From Scenedesmus sp. ARA3 (lineage: Eukaryota > Chlorophyta > Chlorophyceae > Sphaeropleales > Scenedesmaceae), in assembly GCA_004335835.1 (NCBI GenBank), contig RWJK01001662.1:4177-68176 (forward strand): 64,000 nucleotides of DNA. The letters are read 5' to 3'. Positions 24,251-36,802 of the stretch are shown in pieces. The position numbers and the translations under genes are program-made. The notes under the pieces were generated by a model. The model made no database searches and had not been told where the DNA came from. It worked only from the letters and a program-made list of their open reading frames with translations. Position 1 is the first letter of the stretch, and each line of letters opens with the position of its first letter.

Positions 24251-24480
24251 AGGGCTGCCCTTTAGCAGTAGCGGCCACTCCTGCAGCAGATTTGAGATGT
24301 CTGGCAAGGTGATGCTGGCGGGCCTGGGTCTTGAGGAGCTAGGTGCAGGCCTGCCTGCTGGCGCTGCCACATAGGTCGTACCACATCATGTCGGGAAGCA
24401 GATGCTGGCAGGCGTAGATCTTGAAGGGGCCTGGAAGGGTCTGGTGCGGGCTTGGCTGCTGGCGCTGCCACATGATGGGC
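24160..24480 (+). repeat. Echoes of the kinase-gene C-terminus past the stop
   Basis: The last coding segment, TTTGAGATGTCTGGCAAGGT through GGCGCCGCCACATGA, is repeated at 24292-24374 with a TAG stop, and in a more diverged form at 24395-24475. The spacing is about 120 and 105 bp. Confidence 0.9.
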
Positions 24481-26311
24481 TGCTGCAGGAGTTTGAGGTG
24501 TGGATTGTGGATGCGCATGCAGGTGATGAGGAAGCAGCCAGTGCTGCTGCAGCGTTGCCGTGGTCACTTCGTGTGTTTCTGCTGGATGCTTTGCTAGCTG
24601 GATTTTGGCCGTCGGTACTGGCAGGTGGTTGCTGTGTTTGGTTGACGTGTGTGTTGGTGTGCAGCTGCAGTGCCACTGTGTGCTAATTTGCAAGGTGGGG
24701 CTTGGTATGCAGCCTTGACAGCTGCTGTGGTGAGTTTGGTTGTTTTGGTTGGTTAGGTGTGTGTTGCAGATGGTGAGGCCAGGCTGCAGGCTAGGGTTCT
24801 AGATGTAGGGTGATTCACCAGCGAGTAGCTCAGTGTCGGGTGCAGCTATTACAGTGAATGGATGCCGCTTCTCCCCCGTGCAAGTGCGTGCGTGCAGGGC
24901 TCAAGCCTGTGTGATATCTGGTTTCGGCTGCTGCAAGCAAATTTGCCGGCTGCTGGAAGCAAATTTGGTGGCTCTGCAGCAGCGTATTCAGCAGTCGGTC
25001 AAGTGTTGTGGGTTCATGCGGAGGTCACCCAGTAGTATATCTAGTGCTACTTGGCACTTCACTGCTTTTCTGGAGCTGGTCAAGCAATATATAATCTAGG
25101 CAGCCAAATTTTTGTGGTCATCAGGTTACCAACCAAGCCATATGATAGCATGGTTGATGTGCAGGACCCTGCCAATGCTTGAGCTGCTTGCCCCATCAGC
25201 CAGCAGACAGCGTGCTATTGATGTGTGTTGCAGCAAAGCGCAGCTTGCAACGCATGCTTTAAAGATCTTGGGCGCCCTTTGCTGGTCAGAGAGTATCAAA
25301 TTGAGTTGATCCTTGGGGCAAATTACAGCAGGGGTCTGTGCAGTTAGTTAGGGCAGGGTGTTAGTGGCTGCTATGCTGCGTAGGTAGGCAGCAAGGCAGT
25401 TGGTTGTTGGTGCATGATGTGCCGTATAAGGTTCTGATTTGGCGCTCATGACAATTGGGAGGGTGCTGTGCTGTTTTGCTGCTAGTTGTGTAGGTGTGTG
25501 CTCTGTGATGATGTCAAATTTCCAGGATGCAACATAACAGGAGGCTGCACTGCAGGCTCTGATGGCTTGTTGAGGGGCTGCATCATTGTGGCAATTTGTC
25601 GCTGCTGCTTAGAGGGTCGTGTTCAGGCGCAAGACGAGCAGATTTGGGTGTGGCTGCTCGCATGAGTTGCTTTCGCAGCGGCTGCACCTGGTGGCCCATG
25701 GGCCAGCTTGAGTTGTCGTCATGCATGCTGGGGAAGGCCTTGCATGTGCTGACGTTGTGTTGATTTGGTTGGCATGTGACGCACGACCTTATCAGAGCTT
25801 CTCATCGCAATAAGGCTGAGGCAGCACTGTGGGGCAGGCTTGTGTGTTGGGTTGTCTGTGGCATCATGCTGGTGCTGACAACTCCTGTTGTGCTCGGTTA
25901 TTTTGCATGGACATGTACACTGTGGCTTGGTGCTACTGTACTGCCAAGCCTGATGTTGTGTAAGGCTGCCAGCGCAGTGCATCGTGGTTCCTGCAAGCCT
26001 TGCAGGCGTGTGGCGCTTGCTGCCAGCACTGCGATTGATGTGTCTTGAAGGCAGCCGGTCTATGGTGCACTCGCTGTTGAACTACAACTCATGGTAGTAA
26101 TCATCTAATCTCGATTTCATTATGCGGTTCAGTGGTTGAGCTAGAGCGTGGCAGCGGATCAGGCATCAGTCAAACTGTGGTACTGATCAGGGCTTTGACT
26201 AGATACTCCCATTGCACCAGGCGTTCCGTGCTGGATCAGATTTCACAACTGCGTACACATACTGAGATATAGCCAGCCTTTGATTACGCTGCTTTGCCGA
26301 ACCTTTTCACC
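24481..26311. other. Intergenic region
   Basis: No frame with recognisable conserved sequence, no splice-linked exon chain and no RNA gene that I can see. CAG/CTG runs are almost absent, unlike the genic parts. Confidence 0.45.
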
Positions 26312-27434
26312 ATGGCACTCTCCACACGCACAGCCAGCTCGGCACCATGCAAGGCAGCCAGCAAGGCTCGCTGCTTTGGCAGCATTGGCCCTAGCGTTCG
26401 TGCTGCTTCTCGCTGCCATGTTGTATCCAATGCGTGCAAGCCTAGCGATGCAGAAGCTGGAGTGACCATGGCTCGCAGGGAAGCACTGCTGGCAAGCATC
26501 GCTCTGCCCCTGCTGATGCAGCAGTCAGCGCAGGCCGATGCAGGTTCGTATCGGAGTCAAGTTTGCTGCGGGATCTGCTATGTTGCTCGACAACGTGGTT
26601 GAGCAATGTGCTGTGCTGTAGCAGTGTGTCCAGCTCAGAGCAGCAATGAGCTTTGACACAGCGCTTTACGACTTGCATGTGAAAGATATGAGTCGTTGAT
26701 TGTTTACTATATGTTCACCAGCAGCTGCAGCGCCAGCAGGTCTCCCTGCATCAGTGCAGCATAAGCAACAACTGCAGTAGCAGCACTGGGGGCTGTAGCC
26801 TCTGCTCAACTTGCAGTCCACCTTGCATCTGCCTACTCAGCAGCTTGTTAAAGAAAACAATTTTGCTGCGCACGCGCCGCAGCAAGGCACCTGCTGCTTG
26901 ACATGCGAAGCAGTCATCCCAGCTAGCAAGTGTGCTGTATATCATGTTGATCATCTTGTTTGCATCGAATGGTACTGCTGTCCACAGAGTATAACAAGTT
27001 CTTTGGCATGGCCTCGCCACCCACCAGCTATGGCGGCTACGGAGGCAATGCCAACGAGAGCCCAAAGTGAGCACCACACCAGCTGCCTGTCCTGCTGTGC
27101 CAGTACTGCAGCGGCAGCAACGCGCGCATCACATCAGCTGCCTTGCCTGCTATGCCAGAACTCACCGCAACGAGAGCCTAAAGGTGAGCGCCACACCAGA
27201 TGCCTCTGCCCCTGCCACGCCAGCACTGCAGCAGCAACACGCAGCAGCAGCAGCAGCAGCAGCAGCGCATGCGCTGCACAACACTAGCTCCCTCGGGAGA
27301 CGCTCTTCTGCTGCGCCAGCACTGCAGCAGCAGCAACACGCAAAAGCACCATTGCACAGCTGGGAATGCTGTGCGTGTGCCAGCTTTGGCTGTGAAGCAG
27401 ACGCACTGCAGCCTCCTGGGTTTTGTTTGGCACA

Positions 27435-27475
<41 letters not shown>

Positions 27476-27774
27476 CTCGCTGCAGGTACACCTTTGAGTA
27501 CCCTGCAGGCTGGAAGCAGGAGGTGCCCTCCAAGGTGGGAGGGACCTGATGCCTGGGCTAGCTGAAAAGCATGGCAGCACACCACTGTACAGCACAGCAG
27601 TTGGCTGGCCATCTGGTTGCGCAGATAGCCCGCACAGCAGCAATGCCGCGCCATCCGTACAGACGTTGTAGGGCTTCATGTGCCTGGCTAGCCGCTTGGC
27701 TGCGCAGTCCCTGGAACTACCCAGCGACTGCGTAAGGAGGATGGATGCATCCCTGCTGCTGCTGCTGCTGCTGC

Positions 27775-27820
<46 letters not shown>

Positions 27821-27894
27821 CTTACGGAGCAGGTTGAGAAGGGCACGCAGGGCATTGACGGGCGCGTGGTCAACCCCCGCAGCAAAGGTGTGAC

Positions 27895-27930
<36 letters not shown>

Positions 27931-29935
27931 AGCACCTGCGGCGTTGCCGATTCAACCGCCTCGACCATGAAATGGATGCAGCAGCCGCAGCTGCCTGCCA
28001 GCTTCCCAGCCTGGGCTGGCAGCAGCAGCAGCAGCAGCAGCACGCCAAGGCACAGTCCTAACAGCACCGCGGCGTGCAGCTGCGCTGTTCTGTGCGCTGG
28101 GCAGCGGCCGTGTGTGTCCGCCCACAGCGAGCAGTACACCAGTCAGGCAGTGCAGCACAGGCTTCGTCTCTGACTGCATGACCACCTCCTCATTGTTCCA
28201 CATACCCTTTCTTCTGCGCTGCGGCGTGTGCTGCTGCTGCTGTGCCGTGCTGCTGTTGTTGCTGATGTCGCTGCAGACCAGCGTGCGTTTGTGATCACGC
28301 TGACTCGTGCTGGCGAGGACAATGCACGCTTCCAGCTGACCGACACAGAGTCCACCTTTGCCAGCTTCGCGGGAGCCGACTACGACCTGCAGGTGCTCAT
28401 ACAGTAATAACACTTTTGAGAGAGGGTACATAAGTTTGTAACAAAGAAATACATGTGTGTACAATTATGAGGCGTTTGTACTTGATGCCATGCCATTTAT
28501 TTGTCCAGCTGGCTGCTGCACCATGAGCACTGACAAGACATAGCTGCAATCCACCGCGCTGCACTACCGTCATCTGGTCTGGCGCAGCCACCATCTCCTT
28601 TCCTAACACCTTTGTGTTGTTACATGTTACTAATCATGTTGTTATTGTCATTAACATCTGCCGCCAGGATGCGCTGAGTGACGCTACCAACACAGAGAAG
28701 GGCGAGTCGGAGAAGGAGGGCATCAAGTTCTTCAACTACAAGATCGACTCACCGGTGAGCTGTCATTGTCATGTGACAGTTTACGTAACATACAAGTAAC
28801 AAGATTTATTCTGATATAGTGCTCGTGACAACCAAGTACAAACGAGTAGGTCAGAGAAGGGCATCAAGTTCTTCAACTACAAGTTCGACTTGCCGGTGAG
28901 CCGACAATGTCATGTGACAGGTGACATAACACTCAACGTTATAACGTGACAATGTGACATTGTGATGAGGTGCTGGAGCTGGATCTGGCCAGCTGCGGTG
29001 GCTGGTTGTATTATGTGCTTTCCGGAGAATCGCACGGGCAGTCTTAGCAGCGTGTTACACATGCGCACCAGGCAGCCAGGTCCCTCAGCTGCGGTGTTCA
29101 CTGTCGACGTCAACATGGCTACTGCTGCTGCTGCTGCTGCTGCTGCAGGCATACGTGTACCTGTCCAGCATTGCGGTCAAGGATGGCAAGGTCTTCGCGC
29201 TCTTCGTGCGCAGCCCAAGCAGGGTGAGCGCAAAGCAGATAGATAGCGTCAAGCAATTGCTGCTGTGCAATGCACTATCGTGTGCTGGCTGCAGCCATCG
29301 TGTCGTTGCGGCTTACGCATGGTGAAGCAGAGCGCGTGTTTTGTGTGCACCCTTGACAGCGTGAGTGCAACCAGTAGCTTGGAACATACACCGTTCTGCA
29401 ATGCACTGCGTGGTGCTAGCTGTGCTTGATTGCACCAGCTGCTTGTTTGTGATGTAGCAGAGTGCGGGCTTTGTGCGCAGCCTGAGCAGAGCGAGTGCGC
29501 TGCCGCTACCAGCCAAGTGCACAACCAAGCATTCAAACTTATCCAATGCACTGTATGATGCTGGCTGCATCAAATGCCAGGTGTCTGCACTGACACAGAG
29601 TTCAGATGCTGCTGCTGGTCAAGGTCCCGCAGCACGTGCTGTGGCGCAATGGTCAGCAGCAGCTCCTGAACTCTGTTGTGAGCAGTGGGCTGTCTGTAGC
29701 AGGCTCCCTTTTTTCATTTGCATGCCTCCTTATGTGCATATGTTTGCTTGCACGTCACAGCACTCTTCTGTGTGGGGTGGTTAATGTGATGCCGCCGCCG
29801 CTGCCGCTGCTGCCGCTGCTGCTGTTGCTGCCGCTGTTGCTGCTGCCGCTGCTGCTGCTGTTGCTGTTGCTTCAGCTGTATGCGGCAGCTGCCAACGACC
29901 TGCAGCACATCGTGGACACCTTCAAGCTGCTGTGA
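26312..29935 (+). CDS. PsbP-domain thylakoid lumen protein
   Basis: Lumenal protein of the PsbP-like (PPD) family, relatives of the photosystem II oxygen-evolving PsbP. Eight exons, 26312-26543, 26988-27066, 27486-27534, 27833-27887, 28277-28392, 28668-28754, 29149-29223 and 29876-29935, give 250 residues. Residues 1-50 are Ser/Ala/Arg-rich, as in a chloroplast transit peptide. Arg55-Arg56, a hydrophobic stretch and Ala75-Asp-Ala77 form a twin-arginine lumen signal with its cleavage site. The mature part shows SPPTSYGGYGG-type sequence, YTFEYPAGWK, KGTQGIDGRVVNP, ASFAGADYDLQDAL and a VDTFKLL end, in PsbP order. Which PPD subgroup it belongs to is not settled here; YGGYGG resembles the PPD proteins rather than PsbP itself. 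Several acceptors follow CTG runs. Confidence 0.9.
28855..28905 (+). repeat. Echo of PsbP-like exon 28668-28754 3' end
   Basis: GGGCATCAAGTTCTTCAACT to CCG|GTGAGC is repeated about 148 bp downstream, encoding KFDLP instead of KIDSP, with the donor retained. Confidence 0.92.
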
Positions 29936-30056
29936 GGCAGCAGCCCACAAGACATGCATGCAAGCTGGCAAAACACGCACTGGCAGAGAAGGGAATCCCC
30001 CTATGAGCCTCTCGTTGGCTCCTGACTGGGGTTCCCACTCCTCGTTGAGTGGAGCA

Positions 30057-30076
30057 TGTAATGTAATGTAATGTAA
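30057..30076 (+). terminator. Four tandem TGTAA polyadenylation motifs
   Basis: TGTAA occurs at 30057, 30062, 30067 and 30072, 121-141 bases after the PsbP-like stop codon. TGTAA is the established polyadenylation signal of Chlamydomonas and relatives. The strand is inferred from the upstream gene. Confidence 0.65.
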
Positions 30077-30134
30077 TGGAATCTGCGGCAAATGCTGGTT
30101 GAGGCCCTGGGCAGATGTGAAGCGGTGTGAGCAA

Positions 30135-30202
30135 GATGTTGGTGTGTTCACACGGTGTGTTCACTGTGTTCACACGGTATGTTCACACGGACACACGGTA
30201 TG
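30135..30202. repeat. GTGTTCACACGGT imperfect tandem repeat
   Basis: Four to five imperfect copies of GTGTTCACACGGT, an element that contains the inverted pair GTGT/ACAC. It follows the PsbP-like gene. Confidence 0.75.
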
Positions 30203-31122
30203 CAGAAGAAGCGGCGAGCTTGTCGTGGATTAATGTGCCGCGTTATGACGGCAGAGGCACCCAGTATTGCATAATGCACAAGCTCAGCGAGTTGTGCTGT
30301 GCACTCTTTTACAGCGCACTTTGGCTGCCGGCCCACGCTGGTGCGTGGAGGGTCCATGACACACTGTAGCAGTTTGAACAAAGCGTCATAACGCTTGATT
30401 GAGCGGCGGCTCCTTGTTTTCAGCTGTAGGCCGCCTGCTTGGCCTCAGGGGGTTGCATTTTTTGGCAATCACTGCAAGCGGATGATGCGATTGGCGCAGC
30501 TGAGTCAGCTGCCATCATGATGGTCGGTGTACAGTCGGACCAGCTTGCCGTGGGCAGATGGCGTGCACTGAGCATTCTGCGGTGGCGGCATCAGCAAGCA
30601 TATCGACTCCATCCATCGGCCTTTCTGATCATGGGTGTTGTAACAAGGTTCTTGTTATTGGCAGCTATGTTGTCAGGCCCAAAGGCAAGCTGTTGCAGAA
30701 TGTACTGTCTTCCATGCAGTCCTTTATAAAGCTGCAGCGTGTAAAACTCGACAAGAAGCGCTTGCTAGCCTGCCAAATGTAATCCCACTTGACAGAAGTA
30801 TCTATTGAAGCCTTACAACAGGCTTGTAGGCTTACTTGGCTTGGTACAACCATAGTGTGCTGAAACCATACTGTATGCCAAATGCCTCACGGGCAGCTGC
30901 ACATGCGTGCCTGGCTACTCAAACACGTTGCATGCAACCCGTTGAAAGCTTGGTAGCTCAACGCCATTTCACATTCCCTTGGATATTTGAGGGATCACAT
31001 CACCCGTTGGCCAAAGCCCCAAAGTGAACTTCAGCGCATGCGTGCACAGTTAGCAAGCAAAGGTCTCCGTTGAACATAGACACACAGCCGCAAGTAAGCC
31101 CCCAAGTTGCAGTGCAGGCTCG
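30203..31122. other. Intergenic region between convergent genes
   Basis: It separates the 3' ends of the PsbP-like gene (+) and the M1AP-like gene (-). I see no conserved reading frame. Confidence 0.45.
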
Positions 31123-31338
31123 TCAGCGACCCTTGCTGTTGCTGAGCCTCAATGCAGCTCTGCCACCTGCCCTTGTACCTGGTGCAGCGCCCCCTGCAGC
31201 AGCAGCAGCCTGACCAGAGGGCCTCCTCCTGCTGCTGCCCCTGCCCTGCTGCTGCACCTCTGGAGCAGCAGCAGCCAGTGCGTCCTGGGCACTCGTGTGC
31301 ACTCCATTGCCAGCAATGGGCCCCTGATCTATGCCCCA

Positions 31339-31375
<37 letters not shown>

Positions 31376-33350
31376 TGTTGCTGGTGCTGCTGCTGCTGCT
31401 GCTGGTGGTGATGTGTGCCAAAGGGTGCTGAAAAGGGTGCTCCTTGTGCAGCTGATGGCAGGGGTGCTGCTGGTGCTGTGTATGTGCCTGCACTGCTGTC
31501 CACCACAGCAGCAACCCACTCATGCAGCCCACACGACAGCAGCAGCGGCAGCGGCCTGCTAATGCTGCTGCTGGCAGCACCTGGCGCTGCTGCTTCATCT
31601 GCGCCTTGCACTGCTAGCAGACCAGCTGCCGCAGCTGTCGGGTGATGCTCAGGTTGTGCTGCTGCTGCAGCTGCAGCTTTACCTGTATCCGATGCAGTTG
31701 CTACTACTGCTGTCGCTGACGCATCACTGATGTCAACCCGAGGCCTTGCTTCAGCCACAAGTGGTGCTCTTGCTGCCGTTAGCTGCATCTGTCCTTCACC
31801 AGCATCACTGCTGCTGCTGCTGCTGCCACCCAAACCCAGTCCAGTCAGGCTGCCCCTCACTGCTTCTAACTGCTCAGCATCAAGCAGCACCACCTGCTCA
31901 CCCAGCCCCTCATCTTCCCGTCCTTGCTGCTGCTGCTGCTGCTGCTGCTGCATCACTCCAGCAAAGCCCTTAGGGGGCAGCAGCTGCTCACGGCTAGCCA
32001 AGCACCGCAGCAGCAAGCTACAGCCGTCGCCGGCCGGCTGTAGCATGTACCAATGCAGCAGCGGCGTGCAGCAGCGCCGGTGTAGGTCGTGGCTGCCGCA
32101 GACCAGCAGCACTTGGCTGTGCTCTAGCAGTAGCTGACACACAGCACGCATCAGCATGCTTGCGTCATCACTGCTGCTGCTGCTGCTGTCCCCTGCTGCA
32201 GCACCTGATGTTGTTGTGTTGTTTGCTGGCGTAACAATCAGGGGCATTCCGTACAACATCATGCTGTCCACCTCATGCAGTCCCACAACATGCCTCACTG
32301 CCAACTCGCACGGCTGCCCAGCTGGCACCGCCAGCGCTGCAGCGAGCTTGCTGCTGCCACATGCTTTGCCACCACCACCACCAGCAGCAGCAGCAGCAGC
32401 AAAGCCAGTGCGCAGCTGCTGCTGCTGCTGCTGCTGCTGCTGATTAGCAATATGGCTGCTGGGTCCTGCTCGCAGCTGAGTATGCCTGCCTAGCTGCAAC
32501 ACATTCGTGTCTGTTTTGCAGCTGCCCAGATCCTGCAACACTGGCTGCCCAGTCACCCTGCAGCTCCAAGGCACCTGCTCCGGCAGCAGCAGCAGCCCTG
32601 CAGCTGTAGCAGCATCAAAATCCGAGCCGCTCAACGTTGCTGCTGTTGCTGCTCCTGCCGTTGCAGCCGCACGACTGCTGCTGGTGGCGGCGCTGCTGCT
32701 TGGTGGGTGCATGGGTAGGCTGTGGCAGGGGCACAAGTGAGCAGGCAGCAGCCAAGGATCTAGCTGCAGGATGTGCTGCTGCAGGTTGCAACGCAGCACC
32801 TGCTGCTGCTGCTCGCCTAGGTGCAGCAGGAGATCTGGCTGTGTACTGCTGCTTTTGCTGCTGCTGCTGCTGCTGCTGGCCAGTAGCTCCCTGAGCCAAG
32901 TTTGGCACAGCAGGTCAGCTACTGCCTCACAGTCTGCAGGTGCAGGGACAGCAGCAGCAGCAGTTCAACAAAGATGAAAATTTCGCTACACTGCCTGCCA
33001 GTCTGCAAGAGCAGCAGAAGCAGAAGCGGCGCAAGTGATAGGTGCCCGTTCACACGCAAGACGTCGCGCTGCTCACCCCCACGTGCGTTACTCACGCCTG
33101 ATTACTGCTGCAGTGGGTCTCACAAAGCATGCATAGTTATGCAGTGCAAGGCATACCCCTTGCCGCAACCGCTGCAGACTCATAGCACCCTGCAATTGCA
33201 GGCGATAGCATCGCATGCACTCCTGCCAGCACAGAGATGCTGCATGCCCCTGCGACACACACTCTCCTGCAAGCAGCCCACCTGCTGTGTACTGGTCAAA
33301 CGTTGCATTTGGGGCACAGGCAGCGATGCACTGCTGCAGTGCACTGGTGT

Positions 33351-33390
<40 letters not shown>

Positions 33391-33583
33391 TGGTGCATCC
33401 AGCTCCGGCCCATCTAGCTGCAGGAAGTGCAGGCAGGCGTGCAGCTGCTTGCAGCACACCTGCACTTGCAGGAACATACAGACAGGGTTGACCAGGCAGC
33501 CGCTACACAGGAGCGACGGCGCATGTTTTGCGTCAACTGTTTAGAACTGTAATTGTCCGCAGGTGCTGCTCTGCGCAACAAGT

Positions 33584-33622
<39 letters not shown>

Positions 33623-34606
33623 ATGCGCCGCTGTTATTGTCAACTGCACACAACACTGCATGGCAGCCCACCTGCACCAACTTGTGCAGCAGCGGGTGTG
33701 GGCCAAAGTGCTGCTGCTGCTGCTGCTATCCAAGCAGAGATACATAACTTGTCAGCGCACCTGCACCACCTTGTGCAGCACCGGGTGTGGGCCGAAGCTG
33801 CTTGACACAATAAAGCAGTGGTTGGTGCAGCCGGCCCCACGGGGCAGGCCCAGCATGAACTCCAGCAGCGTCTTCACTGCGCCGCCTGCAGAAACACAGA
33901 TGCCAGAAGAATTGTGTCAAAAACAATGCACAACTAGCAGTACCATGGCCAGGTGTTGAACTAGTAGGTAGCCGCCCCCGCCACAAACTCTAGCAGCGTC
34001 TTGACTGCGCCGCCTGCAGAAACATAAATAACACAACAGGGGAGTGAACATCACGCAATGCAGGATATGGTGCCAGCTGGCAGGCCCAGCATGATCTCCA
34101 GCAGCGTCTTCACCGCACCGCCTGCAGGTGCGCAGCAAAAACGAAACAAAACTCAGGTGACAGCCATCGACACTATTGCAAGGTATGCACATGCGACGGC
34201 CCCTGGCAGGCCCAGCATGAACTCCAGCAGCGTCTTCACTGCACCGCAAAAAAACGTTGCAGATCAAACGCCTTGAACATGCAGCCTACAAGCAAAGCAG
34301 AGGGTGCAAAAGGGTGCCAACCAACACACGATAACTCTGCACGTGCAGAGTCGATGAATGATGTGCACACAGCTCTGCCAGTGTATGAGGAGGCGGCAAG
34401 CAGCAGCAGCATCAAACCTGCAGCGCAAGGCAAGCACGGGCCGGTGAATCAGGCAGAGAGACAGTGTTAGGTCATGCTGCACCGCTGCCACGGCTCACCT
34501 AGCGTCTTGCCGTCTGCTGCGTTGCTTGGTGGCGCTGCTGTCATGCGCGCGATGCATGCATGGAACTCACGCAGCTGGAAGGAGCCCCCTGGCTTGAGCA
34601 GCACCT

Positions 34607-34662
<56 letters not shown>

Positions 34663-35137
34663 GATGGTGGTGGCAAACATGCAAAGTACAGCGCTGCACA
34701 TCCACCAAGCAGTAATCACAGAGCACAACACGATACCACTTGTTCAATGCAAGGCTGCAAGCTCTTCATGTCTGCCATTGGTGGCAGACATGTTCAGCGA
34801 CCTTGCATTTTGCAGCATGCTCTAATCTCTTCGAAGTCAGGGCTACATGCTCCGCACAAGCAACGAACACAGGGCAGTTGCCTTGCTGACTGCTGCTGCT
34901 CTGATGAGGGCAGCCTATCATGTAGCCGGTTGATTCGCTCCTTGCCTGCAGCTGCGTGCTCTGTTTGGGTCCCTTGCGCTGTAGCACAGCTATGCCGATC
35001 GGTGGGGGCCGCTTCACAGCCAAGGCAAGCGTAGAGCCCAGGTGCAGCAGAGCTTTGCGTGCCCACACCAGGGCTCCCTCGGACAGCGCATCGACGATGA
35101 AGAAAGCTCTAGCTTCGCACAAGACAGATTTATCCAT
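31123..35137 (-). CDS. M1AP: M1AP-like meiosis protein
   Basis: Homologue of meiosis 1 associated protein, which in mammals works with the SHOC1-TEX11-SPO16 crossover factors. Exons from the 5' end: 35137 down to about 34990, 34604-34499, 33885-33761, 33459-33189, 32933-31123. The ATG at 35137 precedes ARAFFIVDALSEG, comparable to the first strand of the vWA-like fold. Further matches recognised from memory of the animal family, in the same order: DLLCQTWLRELL, VLRCNLQQHILQLDPWLLP, an MLYGMPLIVTP block, AVCQLLLEHSQVLLVCG, and WYMLQPAGDGCSLLLRCLASRE followed by QLLPP. Poly-Ser/Gln/Ala insertions and a long Gln/Ala-rich tail make it longer. The donor of exon 1 is not settled: no GT fits well in phase. 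Identification rests on several ordered motifs and needs a profile search. Confidence 0.66.
33655..34250 (-). repeat. Echoes on both sides of M1AP-like exon 33885-33761
   Basis: On the minus strand, copies of the exon start (GCGGTGAAGACGCTGCTGGA-like) lie at about 34245-34212, 34125-34085 and 34015-33985, ahead of the true start at 33885. One copy of the exon end (TTTGGCCCACACCCG to GTGCAG|GTGGGC) lies at 33705-33665 beyond the true end. Spacings are about 110-120 bp. Confidence 0.87.
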
Positions 35138-36802
35138 GTTTTTGAGCTCGTTACGGGCGGTGCCGCTCCAATCACGGCAGCAGGACGAGCTGGCCAACAG
35201 CAGGCCGCGGCATGCAGCGCATCAGGCAGTCTGTCCAGACTCAAAGCAACGATTTAAACAAAACAAGTGAATTGATTTTTTTTGACACAAGAGCTGCCCC
35301 GTTCTACAGCCGGCATCAGGACCCAACAAAGCCCCCAGCCCCGGTTTGAAACTGTTAGGCGGGAACTGTCAAGCTAGGACAGAGATCGAGCAGCTCCTGC
35401 TGCTAGCCTCGTACAATAGTAAACAACCGATCCCAACTGCAGCATGTATGCTCAGATTCATGAGCCTGTTTTTCATGGTGCTTCTGTGCATGCCGAACCC
35501 GGGTGCATGATATGCAGCGCACCCATAAACCTTGGAGACACAGTCAGGCAGCTGCAGATTGTTACAGTCTCCGTTCTCATCCTCATTCGCCCAGGTACAA
35601 GCACCGCATATGTGTGGTTGTTAACAAGTTATACACGCCTCTTCACAAAGCTGCTTTGCCTGGGTCCATGCGTTTGTGTATCGCTTGGCATGTTGGTGTA
35701 GCATTCATCTGACAACATCCATACCCTCAAGCAATTCTTATTGTTAAGGACGGCATTATACAAACCCAGGATTCAGGAGGACGCTGGTAATGCACAGCTG
35801 CTCACCTTCAAGCAGTCATTAAATGGTTGGAGTGTTGGCGTCACCGCCGCTGAGCTGCAGCAGCCGTGGTTGCTCTTTGTGCAGCAGAAGTTGCTGCAGT
35901 TTCTGGCCCATGTGTAAGCCGTATGGTAAGTTTCCGGAGACGGATGCTTCTGAAGAAAAAGGGGGGGGGGTAGGGGGTACTGTCAACCCTGCGTCACCCC
36001 GGTGCGTCACCCACCCCCCTGACAGTCAGAGTGGTTTGTGGTTCACCCAATCCTGCCTCAACCACTCAAAGGCTGCAGCTGCCAAGATGCCACGGCAGAT
36101 TTGTTTGGCCGCTCACTCCTAATCATCTGCAAATTGCGCGCACTCTCCACTTCTTCTCTCTTGGGGTGTGTGCTGTCCGATTGGGTGCTATCGTGCTCAC
36201 TGCAAACCCGCAGCGCGTGTTCTTTCGCCATTTCCCACCTCGGTTTCGGTACTCATTGGAAGCAGTTGCACAGGCCTCAGCACGATGTGTCTCTCCGGCT
36301 GAGGTTGCTGGGCCACTCCGTTCCTGCGAGTAGCCTACTGCTGCAGGAGCCTTGAGAAGAATAGGTGAGTATGCCTATGGAACATGCTATGTTTTGCAAA
36401 GTTTATGCAGGATCTTCTGCTTGCTCTAGGTGGTAAGAGCCGCAGCAGCAAGCAACAAGGGAACTGTTCCTTTGTTGCCCTGGGCAACATCCCACATGTG
36501 TCAGATCAACAGCATATCATATCTGTGGTTGTTTGAAGTAGAGGTCAGCGTTTCGTGTCAAGGCTGCTGGTTTTCCTGTCTTCACGCATCAGTGTGTTGC
36601 TTGCGTAGGGGTGGCCAACAAATTCCTGGCAACAGCAGCTGCACAACAGGATGGAGGCAGACCTTGTGGTCGTGCAGCAAGCGGGCCAGCCTCCATTGAA
36701 ATTTTTGGCAATTATGGGTGTGCCCAGGACATCCTGATGGGTGTAGGCCTCGAATCTGGGGTGCTGCGTGCAGTTGGGTCTGGCATCCGCTTTGCAGGCG
36801 GC
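35138..36802. other. Intergenic region
   Basis: Includes the likely promoter of the M1AP-like gene. A frame from an ATG at 35444 contains CMICSAPINLGDTVRQL, like the first half of a RING finger, but no second half follows. A pure G10 tract lies at 35961-35970. Confidence 0.4.

Noticed and set aside
35444..35576. Half RING-like motif (CMICSAP)
   Set aside because: No C-x-H-x2-C second half or following exon can be found.
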